64,000 nucleotides of DNA from Cupriavidus sp. D384 (lineage in GTDB: Bacteria; Pseudomonadota; Gammaproteobacteria; Burkholderiales; Burkholderiaceae): NCBI RefSeq assembly GCF_001652915.1, contig NZ_BBQI01000005.1, positions 53,146-117,145 on the forward strand, given 5' to 3'. How positions within the stretch are numbered: position 1 is the stretch's first letter; each line of letters starts with the position of its first letter. The notes beneath the pieces were generated by a model. The model ran no database searches. It was not told the origin of the DNA and saw nothing but the letters and a program-made list of their open reading frames with translations. The position numbers were made by a program, and so were the translations under genes. This document shows, piece by piece, positions 46,217 to 56,668 of this stretch.

Positions 46217-46618
46217 TTAGATACGGCGGCGCTTCGGCGGACGGCAGCCGTTGTGCGGCACCGGCGTCACATCTTCGATCACCGAAATCTTGATGCCCAG
46301 CGCGTTCAGCGCACGGACAGCCGATTCGCGACCCGGGCCCGGGCCCTTGATGCGCACTTCCAGGTTCTTGATACCCTGGTCTTGCGCCACGCGGCCGGCG
46401 TTCTCAGCGGCAACCTGGGCTGCAAACGGGGTCGACTTGCGCGAACCCTTGAAGCCCTGGCCACCAGCGGTCGCCCACGACAGGGCGTTGCCCTGGCGGT
46501 CGGTGATCGTGATGATGGTGTTGTTGAACGAAGCGTGGACGTGCGCAATGCCGTCGGCAACGTTCTTCTTGACCTTCTTACGCGCGCGCTGGGCGGCGTT
46601 ATTCGGACCTTTTGCCAT
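46217..46618 (-). CDS. rpsK: Ribosomal protein S11
   Basis: 133 residues. Core motifs [49 protein letters not shown] and the C-terminal [17 protein letters not shown] identify S11 of the small-subunit platform. It follows rpsM by 24 bp in the usual rpsM-rpsK-rpsD order. Confidence 0.98.
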   Translation of the reverse strand: MAKGPNNAAQRARKKVKKNVADGIAHVHASFNNTIITITDRQGNALSWATAGGQGFKGSRKSTPFAAQVAAENAGRVAQDQGIKNLEVRIKGPGPGRESAVRALNALGIKISVIEDVTPVPHNGCRPPKRRRI

Positions 46619-46642
46619 TCGTCTATTCCTCTGCCTTCGGCT

Positions 46643-47008
46643 TTACTTCTTCAGTGCCACGCCGGCCTTGCGCGGACCCTTACGGGTACGGGCGTTGGTG
46701 CGGGTACGCTGGCCGCGGAGCGGCAGACCTTTGCGGTGACGCATGCCACGATAGCAACCAAGGTCCATCAGACGCTTGATGTTCATCGTGGTTTCACGAC
46801 GCAGGTCACCCTCGACCGTGACCTTGCCCACTTCGTCACGAAGCTTTTCCAGGTCGGCGTCGGTCAGATCCTTGACCTTCTTGTCAAACGGTACACCGGT
46901 GGCCTCGCAAATCTTGCGGGCGCGCGAGCGGCCGACACCATAAATAGCCGTCAGGCCGATTTCGGTGTGCTTGTGGTTCGGGATGTTAACCCCTGCGATA
47001 CGTGCCAT
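46643..47008 (-). CDS. rpsM: Ribosomal protein S13
   Basis: 121 residues starting [26 protein letters not shown], with a basic C-terminal tail ([19 protein letters not shown]) that contacts tRNA in the P site. First gene of the alpha-operon order, 19 bp after rpmJ. Confidence 0.98.
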   Translation of the reverse strand: MARIAGVNIPNHKHTEIGLTAIYGVGRSRARKICEATGVPFDKKVKDLTDADLEKLRDEVGKVTVEGDLRRETTMNIKRLMDLGCYRGMRHRKGLPLRGQRTRTNARTRKGPRKAGVALKK

Positions 47009-47027
47009 TCGTCAATCCTCTTTCCGA

Positions 47028-47144
47028 TTAGCCTTGGCGTTGCTTGTGGCGGGGATCCGACGAGCAGATCACGCGCACGACACCGTTGCGCTTGATGATT
47101 TTGCAGTTGCGGCAAATGCGCTTAACAGAAGCCAGCACTTTCAT
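47028..47144 (-). CDS. rpmJ: Ribosomal protein L36
   Basis: 38 residues: begins [20 protein letters not shown] and ends with DPRHKQRQG. The zinc ligands C11, C14, C27 and H33 are present, so this is the zinc-binding form. Too short for most ORF filters but complete, with GGAAGAGG-like purines upstream. It follows the damaged infA by 31 bp. Confidence 0.97.
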
Positions 47145-47175
47145 GATTTTCCTCTTCCTTCAATTCCAGTTCGCT

Positions 47176-47393
47176 TCACTTCGTCCGGAAGACGATACGT
47201 GCGCGAGACAGATCATATGGAGTCAGCTCAACCGTCACCTTGTCACCCGGAAGAATCCGGATGTCGTTCATTGCATCCTGCCGGAGATGTGCCCCAGTAC
47301 TTCGTGGCCATACTCCAGTTTGATACCGAACGTCGCGTTGGGGAGATTTTCCAGGACCTCCCCTTGCATCTGGATGACGTCGTCCTTTGCCAT
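47176..47393 (-). pseudogene. infA: Translation initiation factor IF-1, frameshifted
   Basis: Frame 1 starts at the ATG at 47393 and reads [20 protein letters not shown]..., but stops at TGA (47270-47268) after 41 residues, at ...HISGRMQ. The rest of IF-1 is present in another frame from 47271: [20 protein letters not shown]... ending ...FRTK at 47176. Intact IF-1 reads ...GKMRMNYIRILPGD here, so one base has been lost around 47271-47275. The N-terminal part also carries unusual residues ([11 protein letters not shown] where the family has FRVKLENGHVV). The upstream TGA and the next in-frame ATG overlap as ATGA, so coupled translation of two half-proteins is conceivable. A sequencing error cannot be excluded. 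Other Burkholderiaceae have a second infA elsewhere, which could supply the function. Confidence 0.9.
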
Positions 47394-47421
47394 ACCTGGT
47401 GCCCGTCCCGACCCCGGCTTC

Positions 47422-48765
47422 CTAGCGTAAGGTCAGGTTACCCTTGAAATTCGCCTTCTTCAGCAGCGACTCGTACTGCTGCGACATGACATAGGACTGT
47501 ACCTGTGCCATGAAGTCCATCGTGACAACCACGATGATCAGCAGTGAGGTTCCGCCGAAATAGAACGGAACGTTCCAGCGCAGCACCAGGAATTCCGGCA
47601 ACAGGCAGACCAGCGTGATGTAAATCGCACCAGCCAGCGTCAGGCGCACCAGGATCTTGTCGATGTAGCGCGTCGTTTGCTCGCCTGGACGGATGCCCGG
47701 AATGAAGGCTCCACTTTTCTTCAGGTTGTCTGCCACTTCACGGCTGTTATAGACCAGAGCCGTATAGAAGAAGCAGAAAAATACAATTGCAGTCGCATAC
47801 AGCAGGATGTAGACCGGCTGGCCCGGCGACAGCGTGGCAGCCAGGTCCTTGATGAACCGGCCAACCGCACCCGTCGAGTCAGACGTGAACCAGCCTGCAA
47901 TCGTCGCCGGGAACAGAATGATCGACGATGCAAAGATCGGCGGAATCACCCCTGCCATGTTCAGCTTCAGCGGCAGGTGCGACGACTGACCGCCGTACAC
48001 CTTGTTGCCGACCTGACGCTTGGCATAGTTCACCAGGATCTTGCGCTGGCCACGCTCGACAAACACCACGGCGTAGGTCACACCAGCCACGATCGCCACG
48101 ATCAGGATCGCCGCGATGATGCTCATGGAACCCGTACGGACCAGTTCAAACAGTCCGCCGATCGCATTGGGCAGGCCCGCCGCGATACCACCGAAGATGA
48201 TGATCGAAATACCGTTGCCCAGACCGCGCTCGGTAATCTGCTCACCCAGCCACATCAGGAACATCGTGCCGGTCACCAGCGTGATTACCGCCGTGGCCCG
48301 GAACATCAGACCCGGATCAATAACCAGGCCTGGCTGCGACTCCAGCGCCACCGCAATCGACAACGCCTGGAACGTGGCCAGAACCACGGTGCCGTAGCGT
48401 GTGTATTGCGTAATCTTCCGTTGCCCTGCCTGCCCTTCCTTCTTCAGCGTCTCCAGCTGCGGCAGCACGATCGTCAGCAATTGCATGATGATCGACGCCG
48501 AGATGTACGGCATGATGCCGAGCGCGAAGACGGTAAAGCGCGACAGCGCACCGCCCGAGAACAGGTTGAACATCCCGAGGATGCCACCCGACTGACTCTG
48601 GAAAAGCTTCGCAAGCTGGTCCGGATCGATTCCCGGCACCGGAATATGTGCACCGATGCGGTAGACGATCAGGGCCAGCACCAGGAACATAAGACGGCGC
48701 TTGAGATCGCCGTACTTAGCCGTGTTCCTGGCCTGCGCGCTTGCATTGGGTTTCGCCGTGGCCAA
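47422..48765 (-). CDS. secY: Protein translocase subunit SecY
   Basis: 447 residues with ten hydrophobic segments, the plug-region motif [32 protein letters not shown] and the conserved cytoplasmic loop [20 protein letters not shown]. It forms the channel of the Sec translocon in the inner membrane. The N-terminus fits [20 protein letters not shown], which begins with a TTG codon at 48765; no ATG lies nearby in frame upstream. Position after rplO is the standard end of the spc operon. Confidence 0.97.
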   Translation of the reverse strand: MATAKPNASAQARNTAKYGDLKRRLMFLVLALIVYRIGAHIPVPGIDPDQLAKLFQSQSGGILGMFNLFSGGALSRFTVFALGIMPYISASIIMQLLTIVLPQLETLKKEGQAGQRKITQYTRYGTVVLATFQALSIAVALESQPGLVIDPGLMFRATAVITLVTGTMFLMWLGEQITERGLGNGISIIIFGGIAAGLPNAIGGLFELVRTGSMSIIAAILIVAIVAGVTYAVVFVERGQRKILVNYAKRQVGNKVYGGQSSHLPLKLNMAGVIPPIFASSIILFPATIAGWFTSDSTGAVGRFIKDLAATLSPGQPVYILLYATAIVFFCFFYTALVYNSREVADNLKKSGAFIPGIRPGEQTTRYIDKILVRLTLAGAIYITLVCLLPEFLVLRWNVPFYFGGTSLLIIVVVTMDFMAQVQSYVMSQQYESLLKKANFKGNLTLR

Positions 48766-48814
48766 ACGATGCTCCGACTGTGACTTCGCCTATGCTGCGA
48801 ATGCTACTGCGTAA

Positions 48815-49249
48815 TTACGCTTCGATCTGGCCGCCAGCGGCTTCGATCGCAGCCTTGGCGCCAGCGGTGGCACCCAGACCCTTGATCGTCACCTTGCGGG
48901 ACAGTTCGCCAGCCTTGATGACCTTCGCGCTCTTGACCAGCTCGCCCACGAGGCCAGCTTGCTTCAGGACCAGCAGGTCCACTTCGGCAGCTTCCAGGCG
49001 TTCGATGTCGCGCAGGGTCACTTCAGCGGTGAAGGCCTTGGTCAGCGAGGTAAAACCACGCTTCGGCAGGCGACGATACAGCGGCATTTGACCGCCTTCG
49101 AAGCCAACCTTGTGGAAGCCGCCCGAACGCGACTTCTGACCCTTGTGACCACGACCAGCCGTCTTGCCCAGGCCGGAGCCGATACCGCGGCCGACGCGAC
49201 GCTTGGCGTGCTTCGAACCGTCGGCCGGTTTCAGGTTGTTCAGTTGCAT
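48815..49249 (-). CDS. rplO: Ribosomal protein L15
   Basis: 144 residues. The glycine-rich, basic N-terminus ([44 protein letters not shown], which threads into 23S rRNA) and a compact C-terminal domain identify L15. 49 bp before secY. Confidence 0.98.
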   Translation of the reverse strand: MQLNNLKPADGSKHAKRRVGRGIGSGLGKTAGRGHKGQKSRSGGFHKVGFEGGQMPLYRRLPKRGFTSLTKAFTAEVTLRDIERLEAAEVDLLVLKQAGLVGELVKSAKVIKAGELSRKVTIKGLGATAGAKAAIEAAGGQIEA

Positions 49250-49268
49250 GTTGCTCTCCGAGTCCCGA

Positions 49269-49451
49269 TCAGGCCAGAACCTTGACCAGGTACGAGACCT
49301 TGTTGATCATGCCGCGCACGGCGGGCGTGTCCTGCAGCTCCGAAACGGAGTTCAGGCGACGCAGGCCCAGGCCACGTACGGTGGCGCGATGATCCTCGCG
49401 CGTACCGATCAGGCTACGCACGAGTTGCACTTTTACGGTTTTCTGCGACAT
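49269..49451 (-). CDS. rpmD: Ribosomal protein L30
   Basis: 60 residues from the ATG at 49451 ([21 protein letters not shown]), a typical L30 with the [13 protein letters not shown] turn. In-frame sequence upstream belongs to the end of rpsE and is not part of the protein. Confidence 0.98.
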   Translation of the reverse strand: MSQKTVKVQLVRSLIGTREDHRATVRGLGLRRLNSVSELQDTPAVRGMINKVSYLVKVLA

Positions 49452-49461
49452 TTCGTTCACC

Positions 49462-49980
49462 TTAGCCGAGGATGTCTTCGACCGACTTGCCACGCTTGGC
49501 GGCGATTTCGCCCGGCGTGCTCATCTTGGTCAGACCATCGATGGTGGCGCGAACCATGTTGTACGGGTTCGTCGAACCGTGCGACTTGGTCACAACGTTC
49601 GTCACACCCATCACTTCGAAGATCGCGCGCATCGGACCACCGGCGATCACGCCGGTACCTTCCTTGGCGGGCATCATCAGCACCTTGGCGGCGCCGTGAC
49701 GGCCAACAACTTCGTGTTGCAGCGTGCCGTTCTTCAGCGAGACCTTGACCATCTTGCGACGGGCTTCGTCCATTGCCTTCTGCACGGCCACCGGAACTTC
49801 CTTGGCCTTGCCCTTGCCCATGCCGATGCGGCCATCGCCGTCACCAACCACGGTCAGCGCAGCGAAACCGAGGATACGGCCACCCTTCACCACCTTGGTG
49901 ACACGGTTGACCGAGATCATCTTCTCGCGGAGGCCGTCGTCGCGTTCGTCCTGTTGGACTTTTGCTTGCATCTTTGCCAT
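49462..49980 (-). CDS. rpsE: Ribosomal protein S5
   Basis: 172 residues. The double-stranded-RNA-binding-like domain ([45 protein letters not shown]) and the C-terminal domain with [33 protein letters not shown] identify S5, which shapes decoding accuracy and mRNA entry. Confidence 0.98.
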   Translation of the reverse strand: MAKMQAKVQQDERDDGLREKMISVNRVTKVVKGGRILGFAALTVVGDGDGRIGMGKGKAKEVPVAVQKAMDEARRKMVKVSLKNGTLQHEVVGRHGAAKVLMMPAKEGTGVIAGGPMRAIFEVMGVTNVVTKSHGSTNPYNMVRATIDGLTKMSTPGEIAAKRGKSVEDILG

Positions 49981-50001
49981 GACGTATCTCTCTTTGAGCG
50001 C

Positions 50002-50358
50002 TTAGAACTTGAGGCCGGCTTCACGCGCGGCATCAGCCAGGGCCTTCACGCGGCCGTGGAAGCGGAAGCCACCACGATCGAACGCGACGGTTTCCACGCC
50101 AGCAGCCTTTGCCTTTTCGGCAACGCGCTTGCCCACGAGGGTGGCGGCGGCAACGGTAGCACCGCTGCCAGTCAGTTCCTTGCGCACTTCTGCCTCGGCG
50201 GTCGAAGCCGAAGCCAGCACTTGCGTGCCGCACGGCGAGTACACCTGAGCGTAAATATGCGTATTGGTACGGAACACGGTCAGACGATTGATCTTCAGTT
50301 CCGCGATTTTCGCGCGGGTCTGACGTGCACGGCGCAAACGAGCGTCTTTCTTGTTCAT
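50002..50358 (-). CDS. rplR: Ribosomal protein L18
   Basis: 118 residues. [29 protein letters not shown] and the C-terminal [28 protein letters not shown] are typical of L18, a 5S rRNA-binding protein. Confidence 0.98.
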   Translation of the reverse strand: MNKKDARLRRARQTRAKIAELKINRLTVFRTNTHIYAQVYSPCGTQVLASASTAEAEVRKELTGSGATVAAATLVGKRVAEKAKAAGVETVAFDRGGFRFHGRVKALADAAREAGLKF

Positions 50359-50369
50359 CTCTGGACCCC

Positions 50370-50903
50370 TTACTTCTTCTTGGTTTCCTTCAGGATGACG
50401 CGCTCGTCAGCGTAACGAACACCCTTGCCCTTATAGGGCTCGGGCGGACGGTACGCGCGAACTTCCGCGGCAACCTGACCGACTTTCTGCTTGTCAGCAC
50501 CCTTGATCACGATCTCGGTCTGCGTCGGCGTTTCGGCCTTCACGCCTTCCGGCATTTCGTGAATCACATCGTGCGAGAAACCAAGCTGGAGCTTCAGCGC
50601 GGCGCCTTGCAGTTGAGCGCGGTAACCCACGCCAACCAGCTGCAGCTTGCGCTCGAAACCGGTAGTCACGCCCTTGACCATGTTTGCCGCCAGGGCGCGC
50701 ATGGTGCCTTGCAGGGCGTTTGCTTCACGCGATTCGTCAGCCGGTTCGAAAGTCAGCGTGCCATCGGCAACGTTGGCCTTCACCAGGCTGTGAATCGGCT
50801 GGGTCAGCGTACCGAGCGGGCCCTTAACGGAGAGCACGCCAGCCGCCACATTAACTTCCGCGCCTTTCGGCAGCGCGATGGGAGCCTTACCTACACGGGA
50901 CAT
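50370..50903 (-). CDS. rplF: Ribosomal protein L6
   Basis: 177 residues with the two tandem L6 domains. [17 protein letters not shown] opens the protein and the signature [24 protein letters not shown] closes it. Sits near the GTPase-associated centre of the large subunit. Confidence 0.98.
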   Translation of the reverse strand: MSRVGKAPIALPKGAEVNVAAGVLSVKGPLGTLTQPIHSLVKANVADGTLTFEPADESREANALQGTMRALAANMVKGVTTGFERKLQLVGVGYRAQLQGAALKLQLGFSHDVIHEMPEGVKAETPTQTEIVIKGADKQKVGQVAAEVRAYRPPEPYKGKGVRYADERVILKETKKK

Positions 50904-50912
50904 GTTTGCTCC

Positions 50913-51308
50913 TTACGCGACGTAGCAGAGAACTTCGCCGCCCACGCCAGTGGCACGTGCCTTGCGGTCGGTCATCAGACCCTGCGGGGTCGAGATGATC
51001 GCCACACCCAGGCCGTTCATCACTTGGGGGATGTCGCTGCGGCCCTTGTACACGCGCAGACCCGGCTTCGAAACGCGCTCGATGCGCTCGATCACCGGAC
51101 GGCCGGCGTAATACTTCAGACCAATGGTCAGTTGCGCCTTGCCGCCATCTTCCTGAACCGAGTAGTCGTCGACGTAGCCTTCGTCCTTCAGGACTTTGGC
51201 GATCGCAACCTTCAGTTTGGACGAGGGCATGACCACCGACGCCTTCTGCACGCCCTGGGCGTTGCGAATGCGCGTCAGCATATCGGCGATAGGATCGCTC
51301 ATGCTCAT
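50913..51308 (-). CDS. rpsH: Ribosomal protein S8
   Basis: 131 residues: [18 protein letters not shown] at the start, [27 protein letters not shown] at the end. S8 binds helix 21 of 16S rRNA and in E. coli represses the spc operon through a similar mRNA structure near rplE. A second ATG two codons downstream is an equally good start. Confidence 0.98.
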   Translation of the reverse strand: MSMSDPIADMLTRIRNAQGVQKASVVMPSSKLKVAIAKVLKDEGYVDDYSVQEDGGKAQLTIGLKYYAGRPVIERIERVSKPGLRVYKGRSDIPQVMNGLGVAIISTPQGLMTDRKARATGVGGEVLCYVA

Positions 51309-51335
51309 ACTGTTTCTCCTGTAGCCTGTGCGTAA

Positions 51336-51641
51336 TTACCAGCTGGCTTTCGTCAGACCCGGGATTTCGCCCTTGAAGGCGATTTCGCGGATCTTGTTAC
51401 GCGCCAGGCCAAACTTGCGGAAGGTACCGCGGGGACGACCGGTGATCGCGCAGCGGTTACGCTGGCGAGTCGGGTTAGCGTTGCGCGGGAGCTTCTGCAG
51501 CTCGAGGCGCGCCAGATAACGCTCTTCTTCCGACTTTTCTTGGTCGTCAATAATGGCCTTGAGGTTTGCGCGCTTGTCGGCGTACTTCGCCACGAGCTTT
51601 GCGCGCTTCTTCTCACGTTCAATCAGAGCCAGTTTAGCCAC
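51336..51641 (-). CDS. rpsN: Ribosomal protein S14
   Basis: 101 residues, the long zinc-independent form without CXXC pairs. The C-terminal [40 protein letters not shown] is diagnostic. Start codon is GTG at 51641. Confidence 0.98.
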   Translation of the reverse strand: MAKLALIEREKKRAKLVAKYADKRANLKAIIDDQEKSEEERYLARLELQKLPRNANPTRQRNRCAITGRPRGTFRKFGLARNKIREIAFKGEIPGLTKASW

Positions 51642-51650
51642 GGTTACCCC

Positions 51651-52193
51651 TTAATTACGGAACGGGAACTTGAACGCGTTCAGGAGAGCCTTGGCTTCCT
51701 CGTCGTTCTTAGCCGTCGTCGTGATGCTGATGTTCAGACCACGCAGTGCGTCGATCTTGTCGTACTCGATTTCGGGGAAAATGATCTGCTCTTTCACACC
51801 GATGTTGTAGTTACCACGACCGTCGAACGATTTGCCCGAAACGCCACGGAAGTCACGCACGCGCGGCAGGGCCACGGTCACGAAACGGTCCAGGAATTCG
51901 AACATACGCTCACCGCGCAGGGTCACCATCGCGCCGATGGGGTAGCCCTGACGGATCTTGAAGCCGGCGATGGCCTTCTTGGCCTTCGTCACAACGGGCT
52001 TCTGACCGGCGATCTTGGTCAGGTCACCGACTGCCAGCTCAATGACCTTCTTGTCATTGATCGCTTCGCCCAGACCCATGTTCAGGGTGATCTTGGTGAA
52101 ACGCGGCACTTCCATGACCGACTTGTAGCCGAACTGCTTCATCAGCGCCGGCACAACCTGTTCTTTGTAAAACTCTTGCAGACGTGCTGTCAT
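51651..52193 (-). CDS. rplE: Ribosomal protein L5
   Basis: 180 residues from the ATG at 52193 ([23 protein letters not shown]). Core motifs [15 protein letters not shown] and [27 protein letters not shown] identify L5, which binds 5S rRNA and contacts the P-site tRNA. An in-frame TTG two codons upstream is less likely. Confidence 0.98.
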   Translation of the reverse strand: MTARLQEFYKEQVVPALMKQFGYKSVMEVPRFTKITLNMGLGEAINDKKVIELAVGDLTKIAGQKPVVTKAKKAIAGFKIRQGYPIGAMVTLRGERMFEFLDRFVTVALPRVRDFRGVSGKSFDGRGNYNIGVKEQIIFPEIEYDKIDALRGLNISITTTAKNDEEAKALLNAFKFPFRN

Positions 52194-52218
52194 GCTCAAC
52201 TCCTATCTGTGCCCAGAA

Positions 52219-52527
52219 TCAAGCGGCCAGGACGGCACCGGTCGTCTTCAGCACGCGCACGCGCTTGCCGTCTTCGACCTTGATACCGACACGCGACGGC
52301 TTGCCATTGGCATCCACGAGCGCAACGTTGGAAATATGCAGCGGCATCAGCTTGTCGACCACGCCACCGGTGGTACCCAGCATCGGGTTCGGGCGAGCGT
52401 GCTTCTTGGCAACGTTCACGCCTTCAACCACGACCTTGTCGCCTTGCACTGCCTGGACGGCACCGCGCTTGCCCTTGTCCTTGCCGGTCAGCACGATGAC
52501 TTCGTCGCCTTTGCGAATCTTGTTCAT
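52219..52527 (-). CDS. rplX: Ribosomal protein L24
   Basis: 102 residues with a KOW motif at the N-terminus ([22 protein letters not shown]) and [16 protein letters not shown]24 initiates assembly of the large subunit. Confidence 0.98.
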   Translation of the reverse strand: MNKIRKGDEVIVLTGKDKGKRGAVQAVQGDKVVVEGVNVAKKHARPNPMLGTTGGVVDKLMPLHISNVALVDANGKPSRVGIKVEDGKRVRVLKTTGAVLAA

Positions 52528-52536
52528 GGCGGCTCC

Positions 52537-52905
52537 TTACAGCACTTCCGGAGCGAGCGACACGATCTTCATGAAGCGCTCGGTACGGAGTTCACGAGTC
52601 ACCGGCCCGAAGATACGGGTGCCGATCGGCTCGAGCTTGTTGTTCAGCAGTACGGCGGCATTGCCGTCGAACTTGACGAGCGAACCGTCAGCGCGGCGCA
52701 CGCCCTTGGCGGTACGCACGACGACTGCGTTATAGATGTCGCCCTTCTTCACGCGACCGCGCGGCGCTGCGTCCTTCACGGTCACCTTGATGATGTCGCC
52801 CACGCTCGCGTAGCGGCGCTTGGACCCACCCAGTACCTTGATGCACAGCACTTCGCGCGCACCGGTGTTATCGGCCACTTCGAGCCGGCTTTCTGTCTGA
52901 ATCAT
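52537..52905 (-). CDS. rplN: Ribosomal protein L14
   Basis: 122 residues from the ATG at 52905 ([27 protein letters not shown]), the standard L14 length; upstream in-frame sequence is not conserved. First gene of the spc operon, preceded by a 272-bp gap with a strong promoter. Confidence 0.98.
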   Translation of the reverse strand: MIQTESRLEVADNTGAREVLCIKVLGGSKRRYASVGDIIKVTVKDAAPRGRVKKGDIYNAVVVRTAKGVRRADGSLVKFDGNAAVLLNNKLEPIGTRIFGPVTRELRTERFMKIVSLAPEVL

Positions 52906-53120
52906 GGTGTTATCTTCCCAACTTAATCCGTCAGGTCTTCTGGTATGAAGCCCGTCGGTCAGTCTTGGTCCCGTCGGAGCCAGGCATTGCGCCAGCACCG
53001 CTTGGGTTGATCAACTTGGAAGTCGGTAGTGCCCGCACCCAAAACTACCGGATGCCAGCCCTTGCTCGCCCTACAGGCCCGCCCGGGTGGTACTGCTAAG
53101 GCGAACGCAATAAAGCGGAA

Positions 53121-53156
53121 GTCCAGGATTATAGCAACATAATCCTGGACTTGCAA
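53121..53156 (-). promoter_or_regulatory. spc operon promoter overlapped by a perfect inverted repeat
   Basis: Minus strand: -35 TTGCAA (53156-53151), 17-bp spacer, extended -10 TGC-TATAAT with TATAAT at 53133-53128. A perfect inverted repeat with 12-base arms (53121-53132 and 53139-53150, 6-base centre) covers the spacer, the -10 and the start site. The leader to rplN is about 215 bases. The remaining part of the 52906-53177 gap shows no gene. Confidence 0.75.
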
Positions 53157-53177
53157 GTCAGCAAAGTACTGTTGTAC

Positions 53178-53456
53178 TTAGATGACGCGCGCAGCTTCTA
53201 CCAGCCGGGAAACCACCCAGGACTTGGTCCGCGACAGCGGACGCGTTTCCTGGATTTCAACCTTGTCGCCTTCCTTGTACTGGTTGGCTTCGTCGTGTGC
53301 GTGGTACTTCTTCGAACGCAGCACGTACTTGCCGTACAGGGGATGCTTGACGCGGTTTTCGATCAGGACCGTAACGGTCTTGTCCATCTTGTCGCTCACG
53401 ACACGGCCCACGAGGGTCCGGTGAAGCTTTGCTTCAGTCTTCGCAGCTTCGGTCAT
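53178..53456 (-). CDS. rpsQ: Ribosomal protein S17
   Basis: 92 residues. [33 protein letters not shown] and the C-terminal [22 protein letters not shown] identify S17. Its ATG overlaps the rpmC stop by 4 bp. Last gene of the S10 operon. Confidence 0.98.
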   Translation of the reverse strand: MTEAAKTEAKLHRTLVGRVVSDKMDKTVTVLIENRVKHPLYGKYVLRSKKYHAHDEANQYKEGDKVEIQETRPLSRTKSWVVSRLVEAARVI

Positions 53457-53647
53457 TTCGCGTTCGCCTTCTCGGTCAGCACGGTTTGCACACGCGCGAT
53501 GTCCTTGCGCACCTTCTTCAGCTGGCTGGTGTTCTGCAGCTGTTGGGTGGCCTTTTGCATGCGCAGGCTAAATTGGGCCTTCAGCAGCTCGGAGAGCTCC
53601 TGGTTCAGGCCTGCGGCGTCCTTGCCGCGCAGTTCGGATGCTTTCAT
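53453..53647 (-). CDS. rpmC: Ribosomal protein L29
   Basis: 64 residues, two helices: [20 protein letters not shown] and [30 protein letters not shown]29 lies at the peptide exit tunnel near the SRP and trigger-factor binding site. The ATG at 53647 is 10 bp after rplP. Confidence 0.98.
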   Translation of the reverse strand: MKASELRGKDAAGLNQELSELLKAQFSLRMQKATQQLQNTSQLKKVRKDIARVQTVLTEKANAK

Positions 53648-53657
53648 CCCAATCTCC

Positions 53658-54074
53658 TTACGTACCGACCTGACGCACCACGAAATTCGTGGCGATCGGC
53701 AGCTTGGCGGCGGCGAGACGGAACGCCTCACGTGCCAGCTCTTCGCTAACGCCATCCATTTCGTACAGCATCTTGCCCGGCTGAATTTCAGCCACGTAGT
53801 ATTCCGGGTTGCCCTTACCGTTACCCATACGGACTTCGGCAGGCTTCTTCGAAATCGGCTTGTCCGGGAAAATCCGGATCCAGATGCGGCCGCCACGCTT
53901 GATGTGACGGGTCATCGCACGACGTGCCGACTCGATCTGACGAGCGGTCAGACGGCCACGGCCCATTGCCTTCAGGCCGAATTCGCCGAAAGACACGGCG
54001 TTACCACGGGTAGCCTTACCCGTGTTGCGGCCCTTCTGCTCCTTGCGATACTTCCTACGCTTAGGTTGCAGCAT
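53658..54074 (-). CDS. rplP: Ribosomal protein L16
   Basis: 138 residues. [19 protein letters not shown] opens it and [27 protein letters not shown] is diagnostic. L16 helps position tRNA in the A site. Starts 2 bp after rpsC. Confidence 0.98.
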
Positions 54075-54076
54075 TC

Positions 54077-54874
54077 TTATTCTCCACTCTTCGCGTCTGC
54101 GCCAGGCGCAGCGCGACGACCAGCACCGGCACCACCGCGGCGGTTGCCCGACGGACGGCCTTCGCCTTCACGGCGGCGGCCTTCCGGGCGACCCGGACGA
54201 CGACGACGGTCTTCTTGCGGCTCTTCCACCACAGGCGCGTCATTGCGGCCCAGGTGATCGCCCTTGTAGACCCACACCTTGACACCGATGATGCCGTAGG
54301 TGGTTTCGGCTTCCGAGAAGCCGTAGTCGATGTCGGCACGCAGGGTGTGCAGGGGCACGCGGCCTTCGCGGTACCACTCGGTACGTGCGATTTCAATACC
54401 GTTCAGACGGCCCGAGCTCATGATCTTGATGCCTTGGGCACCCAGACGCATGGCGTTCTGCATCGCGCGCTTCATGGCGCGACGGAACATGATGCGGCGC
54501 TCGAGCTGCTGCGTGATCGAATCGGCGATCAGCTGCGCATCGGTTTCCGGCTTGCGGATTTCTTCGATGTTCACGTGCACGGGCACACCCATGCGACGTT
54601 GCAGCTCGGCCTTCAGCAGTTCGATGTCCTCACCCTTCTTGCCGATCACCACGCCCGGACGCGAGCTATAAATGGTGATACGTGCATTACGGGCCGGACG
54701 CTCGATCACAACACGGCCAACCGATGCGTTCTTGAGCTTCTTCTTCAGAAACTCGCGAACTTCGATGTCTTCTTTCAGCATGCCGGCGAACTTCGTGTTG
54801 TTGGCGTACCAACGCGAAGCCCAGTTACGGCTGACGGCCAGACGGAAGCCAGTCGGATGAATCTTCTGTCCCAT
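54077..54874 (-). CDS. rpsC: Ribosomal protein S3
   Basis: 265 residues: N-terminal domain [22 protein letters not shown], a KH domain with [16 protein letters not shown], and the C-terminal domain with [38 protein letters not shown]. About 45 residues beyond the fold are Arg/Gly/Glu-rich and probably disordered (E. coli S3 has 233 residues). S3 lines the mRNA entry channel. Confidence 0.98.
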
Positions 54875-54883
54875 CGTGACTCC

Positions 54884-55213
54884 TTAGTTGCCGAGCGTCA
54901 CAGTGATGTGACAGGTTTGTTTCTCGATGCGGTTGCCGCGGCCCTTCGCCCGTGCGGTGAAGCGCTTGAGCGAGGTTGCCTTGTCGACGAAGATCGTCTT
55001 GACCTTCAGTTCGTCGATGTCGGCGCCTTCGTTGTGCTCGGCGTTGGCGATGGCCGATTCGACCACCTTCTTAACGATCCCGGCAGCCTTTTTCGGGCTG
55101 AACGTCAGGATGTTGAGCGCGCGCTCGATCGGCAGACCGCGGATCTGGTCAGCAACCAGGCGCGTCTTCTGGGCGGAGATACGGGCACCGCGATGAATCG
55201 CTTTCACTTCCAT
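54884..55213 (-). CDS. rplV: Ribosomal protein L22
   Basis: 109 residues. [36 protein letters not shown] and the tunnel-lining hairpin near [24 protein letters not shown] identify L22. Confidence 0.98.
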   Translation of the reverse strand: MEVKAIHRGARISAQKTRLVADQIRGLPIERALNILTFSPKKAAGIVKKVVESAIANAEHNEGADIDELKVKTIFVDKATSLKRFTARAKGRGNRIEKQTCHITVTLGN

Positions 55214-55222
55214 GATGGCACC

Positions 55223-55498
55223 TTACCTCTTCGCTTTCTTGTCAGCCGCATGGCCCTTGAACGTGCGAGTGATCGCAAATTCGCCGAGCTTGTGGCCAAC
55301 CATGTTTTCCGTCACGTACACAGGCACGTGTTGACGGCCGTTGTGGACGGCGATCGTCAGCCCGATGAAATCAGGCATGATCGTCGAACGACGCGACCAT
55401 GTCTTGATGGGCTTCTTGTCCTTGCCGCCTGCAGCTGCTTCTACCTTCTTCAGCAGATGGTCGTCGCAGAACGGACCCTTTTTTGCGGAACGAGTCAT
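55223..55498 (-). CDS. rpsS: Ribosomal protein S19
   Basis: 91 residues: [20 protein letters not shown] and [32 protein letters not shown]. Forms the head of the small subunit with S13. Confidence 0.98.
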   Translation of the reverse strand: MTRSAKKGPFCDDHLLKKVEAAAGGKDKKPIKTWSRRSTIMPDFIGLTIAVHNGRQHVPVYVTENMVGHKLGEFAITRTFKGHAADKKAKR

Positions 55499-55520
55499 AT
55501 CTTTAGCTCCTACCTACCGA

Positions 55521-56351
55521 TTAGCGCTTGTGGCGGCGCTGGACGATCATGCTGTCCGTGCGCTTGTTGCTGCGGGTACGGTAACCCTTGGCCGGGGTAC
55601 CCCACGGCGAAACCGGGTCGCGACCAGCAGCAGTCTTGCCTTCACCACCACCATGCGGGTGGTCCACCGGGTTCATCACCACGCCGCGAACGGTCGGGCG
55701 AATACCGCGCCAGCGCGTGGCACCGGCCTTGCCGATCACACGCAGGCTGTGCTCTTCGTTGCCCACTTCACCGATGGTGGCGCGGCATTCGATATGCACG
55801 CGACGCACTTCACCGGAGCGCAGACGAACCTGAGCGTACAGGCCTTCACGGGCCAGCAGCACGGCGGAACCGCCAGCAGCGCGGGCAACTTGCGCGCCCT
55901 TGCCAGGCAGGATTTCCACGTTGTTGATCGTGGTACCAACCGGGATGTTGCGGATCGGCAGGTTGTTACCGGCCTTGATCGGGGCTTCCGAGCCGTTCAT
56001 CAGGGCCTGGCCAGCTACCATGCCCTTGGTGGCGATGATGTAGCGGCGCTCGCCGTCGGCGAACAGCACCAGCGCGATGTTCGCGCTGCGGTTCGGATCG
56101 TATTCCAGGCGCTCGACCTTGGCGGGGATGCCGTCCTTGTCGCTGCGCTTGAAGTCGACCACGCGGTAGTGGTGCTTATGACCACCGCCCTTGTGGCGGG
56201 TGGTGATATGACCGTTGTTGTTACGACCCGACTTCTGGAATTGCTTTTCCAGCAGCGGAGCGTGCGGGGCGCCCTTGTGAAGGTCCTTGTTGACCACCTT
56301 CACCATCGAGCGACGACCCGGGGAAGTCGGCTTGGTCTTGACGAGTGCCAT
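55521..56351 (-). CDS. rplB: Ribosomal protein L2
   Basis: 276 residues: [27 protein letters not shown] at the start, and the highly conserved [19 protein letters not shown] near the peptidyl-transferase centre, including the key histidine. Essential for subunit association. Confidence 0.98.
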   Translation of the reverse strand: MALVKTKPTSPGRRSMVKVVNKDLHKGAPHAPLLEKQFQKSGRNNNGHITTRHKGGGHKHHYRVVDFKRSDKDGIPAKVERLEYDPNRSANIALVLFADGERRYIIATKGMVAGQALMNGSEAPIKAGNNLPIRNIPVGTTINNVEILPGKGAQVARAAGGSAVLLAREGLYAQVRLRSGEVRRVHIECRATIGEVGNEEHSLRVIGKAGATRWRGIRPTVRGVVMNPVDHPHGGGEGKTAAGRDPVSPWGTPAKGYRTRSNKRTDSMIVQRRHKR

Positions 56352-56353
56352 GA

Positions 56354-56668
56354 TTACTTGGCCTCCGCTTCAAAATTGATTTCCTGACCCGGCTTCAGCG
56401 CCACGTATGCCTTCTTGACGTGGTTGCGACGGCCCATGAAGCGGCCAAAGCGCTTTTGCTTGCCCTTCTGGTTCAGGATCTGAACGGACTGCACCTCGAC
56501 CTTGAACAGCAGTTCGACGGCGGCCTTCACTTCTGCCTTGTTGGCATCGCGAGCCACTTCGAACACAACCTGTTCGTTCTTGTCGGCGACCAGGGTTGCC
56601 TTTTCGGAAACCACCGGCGCGAGCAGCACCTGCATCAAACGATGATCGTTCTTGGCTACTTGCGTCAT
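56354..56668 (-). CDS. rplW: Ribosomal protein L23
   Basis: 104 residues: [34 protein letters not shown] and [21 protein letters not shown]23 docks trigger factor and SRP at the tunnel exit. Start overlaps the rplD stop by 4 bp. Confidence 0.98.
   Translation of the reverse strand: MTQVAKNDHRLMQVLLAPVVSEKATLVADKNEQVVFEVARDANKAEVKAAVELLFKVEVQSVQILNQKGKQKRFGRFMGRRNHVKKAYVALKPGQEINFEAEAK

Noticed and set aside
47044..47430. 128-residue plus-strand frame across rpmJ and infA
   Set aside because: Antisense to two ribosomal-cluster genes, no ribosome-binding site, no similarity; the infA remnants explain the region.
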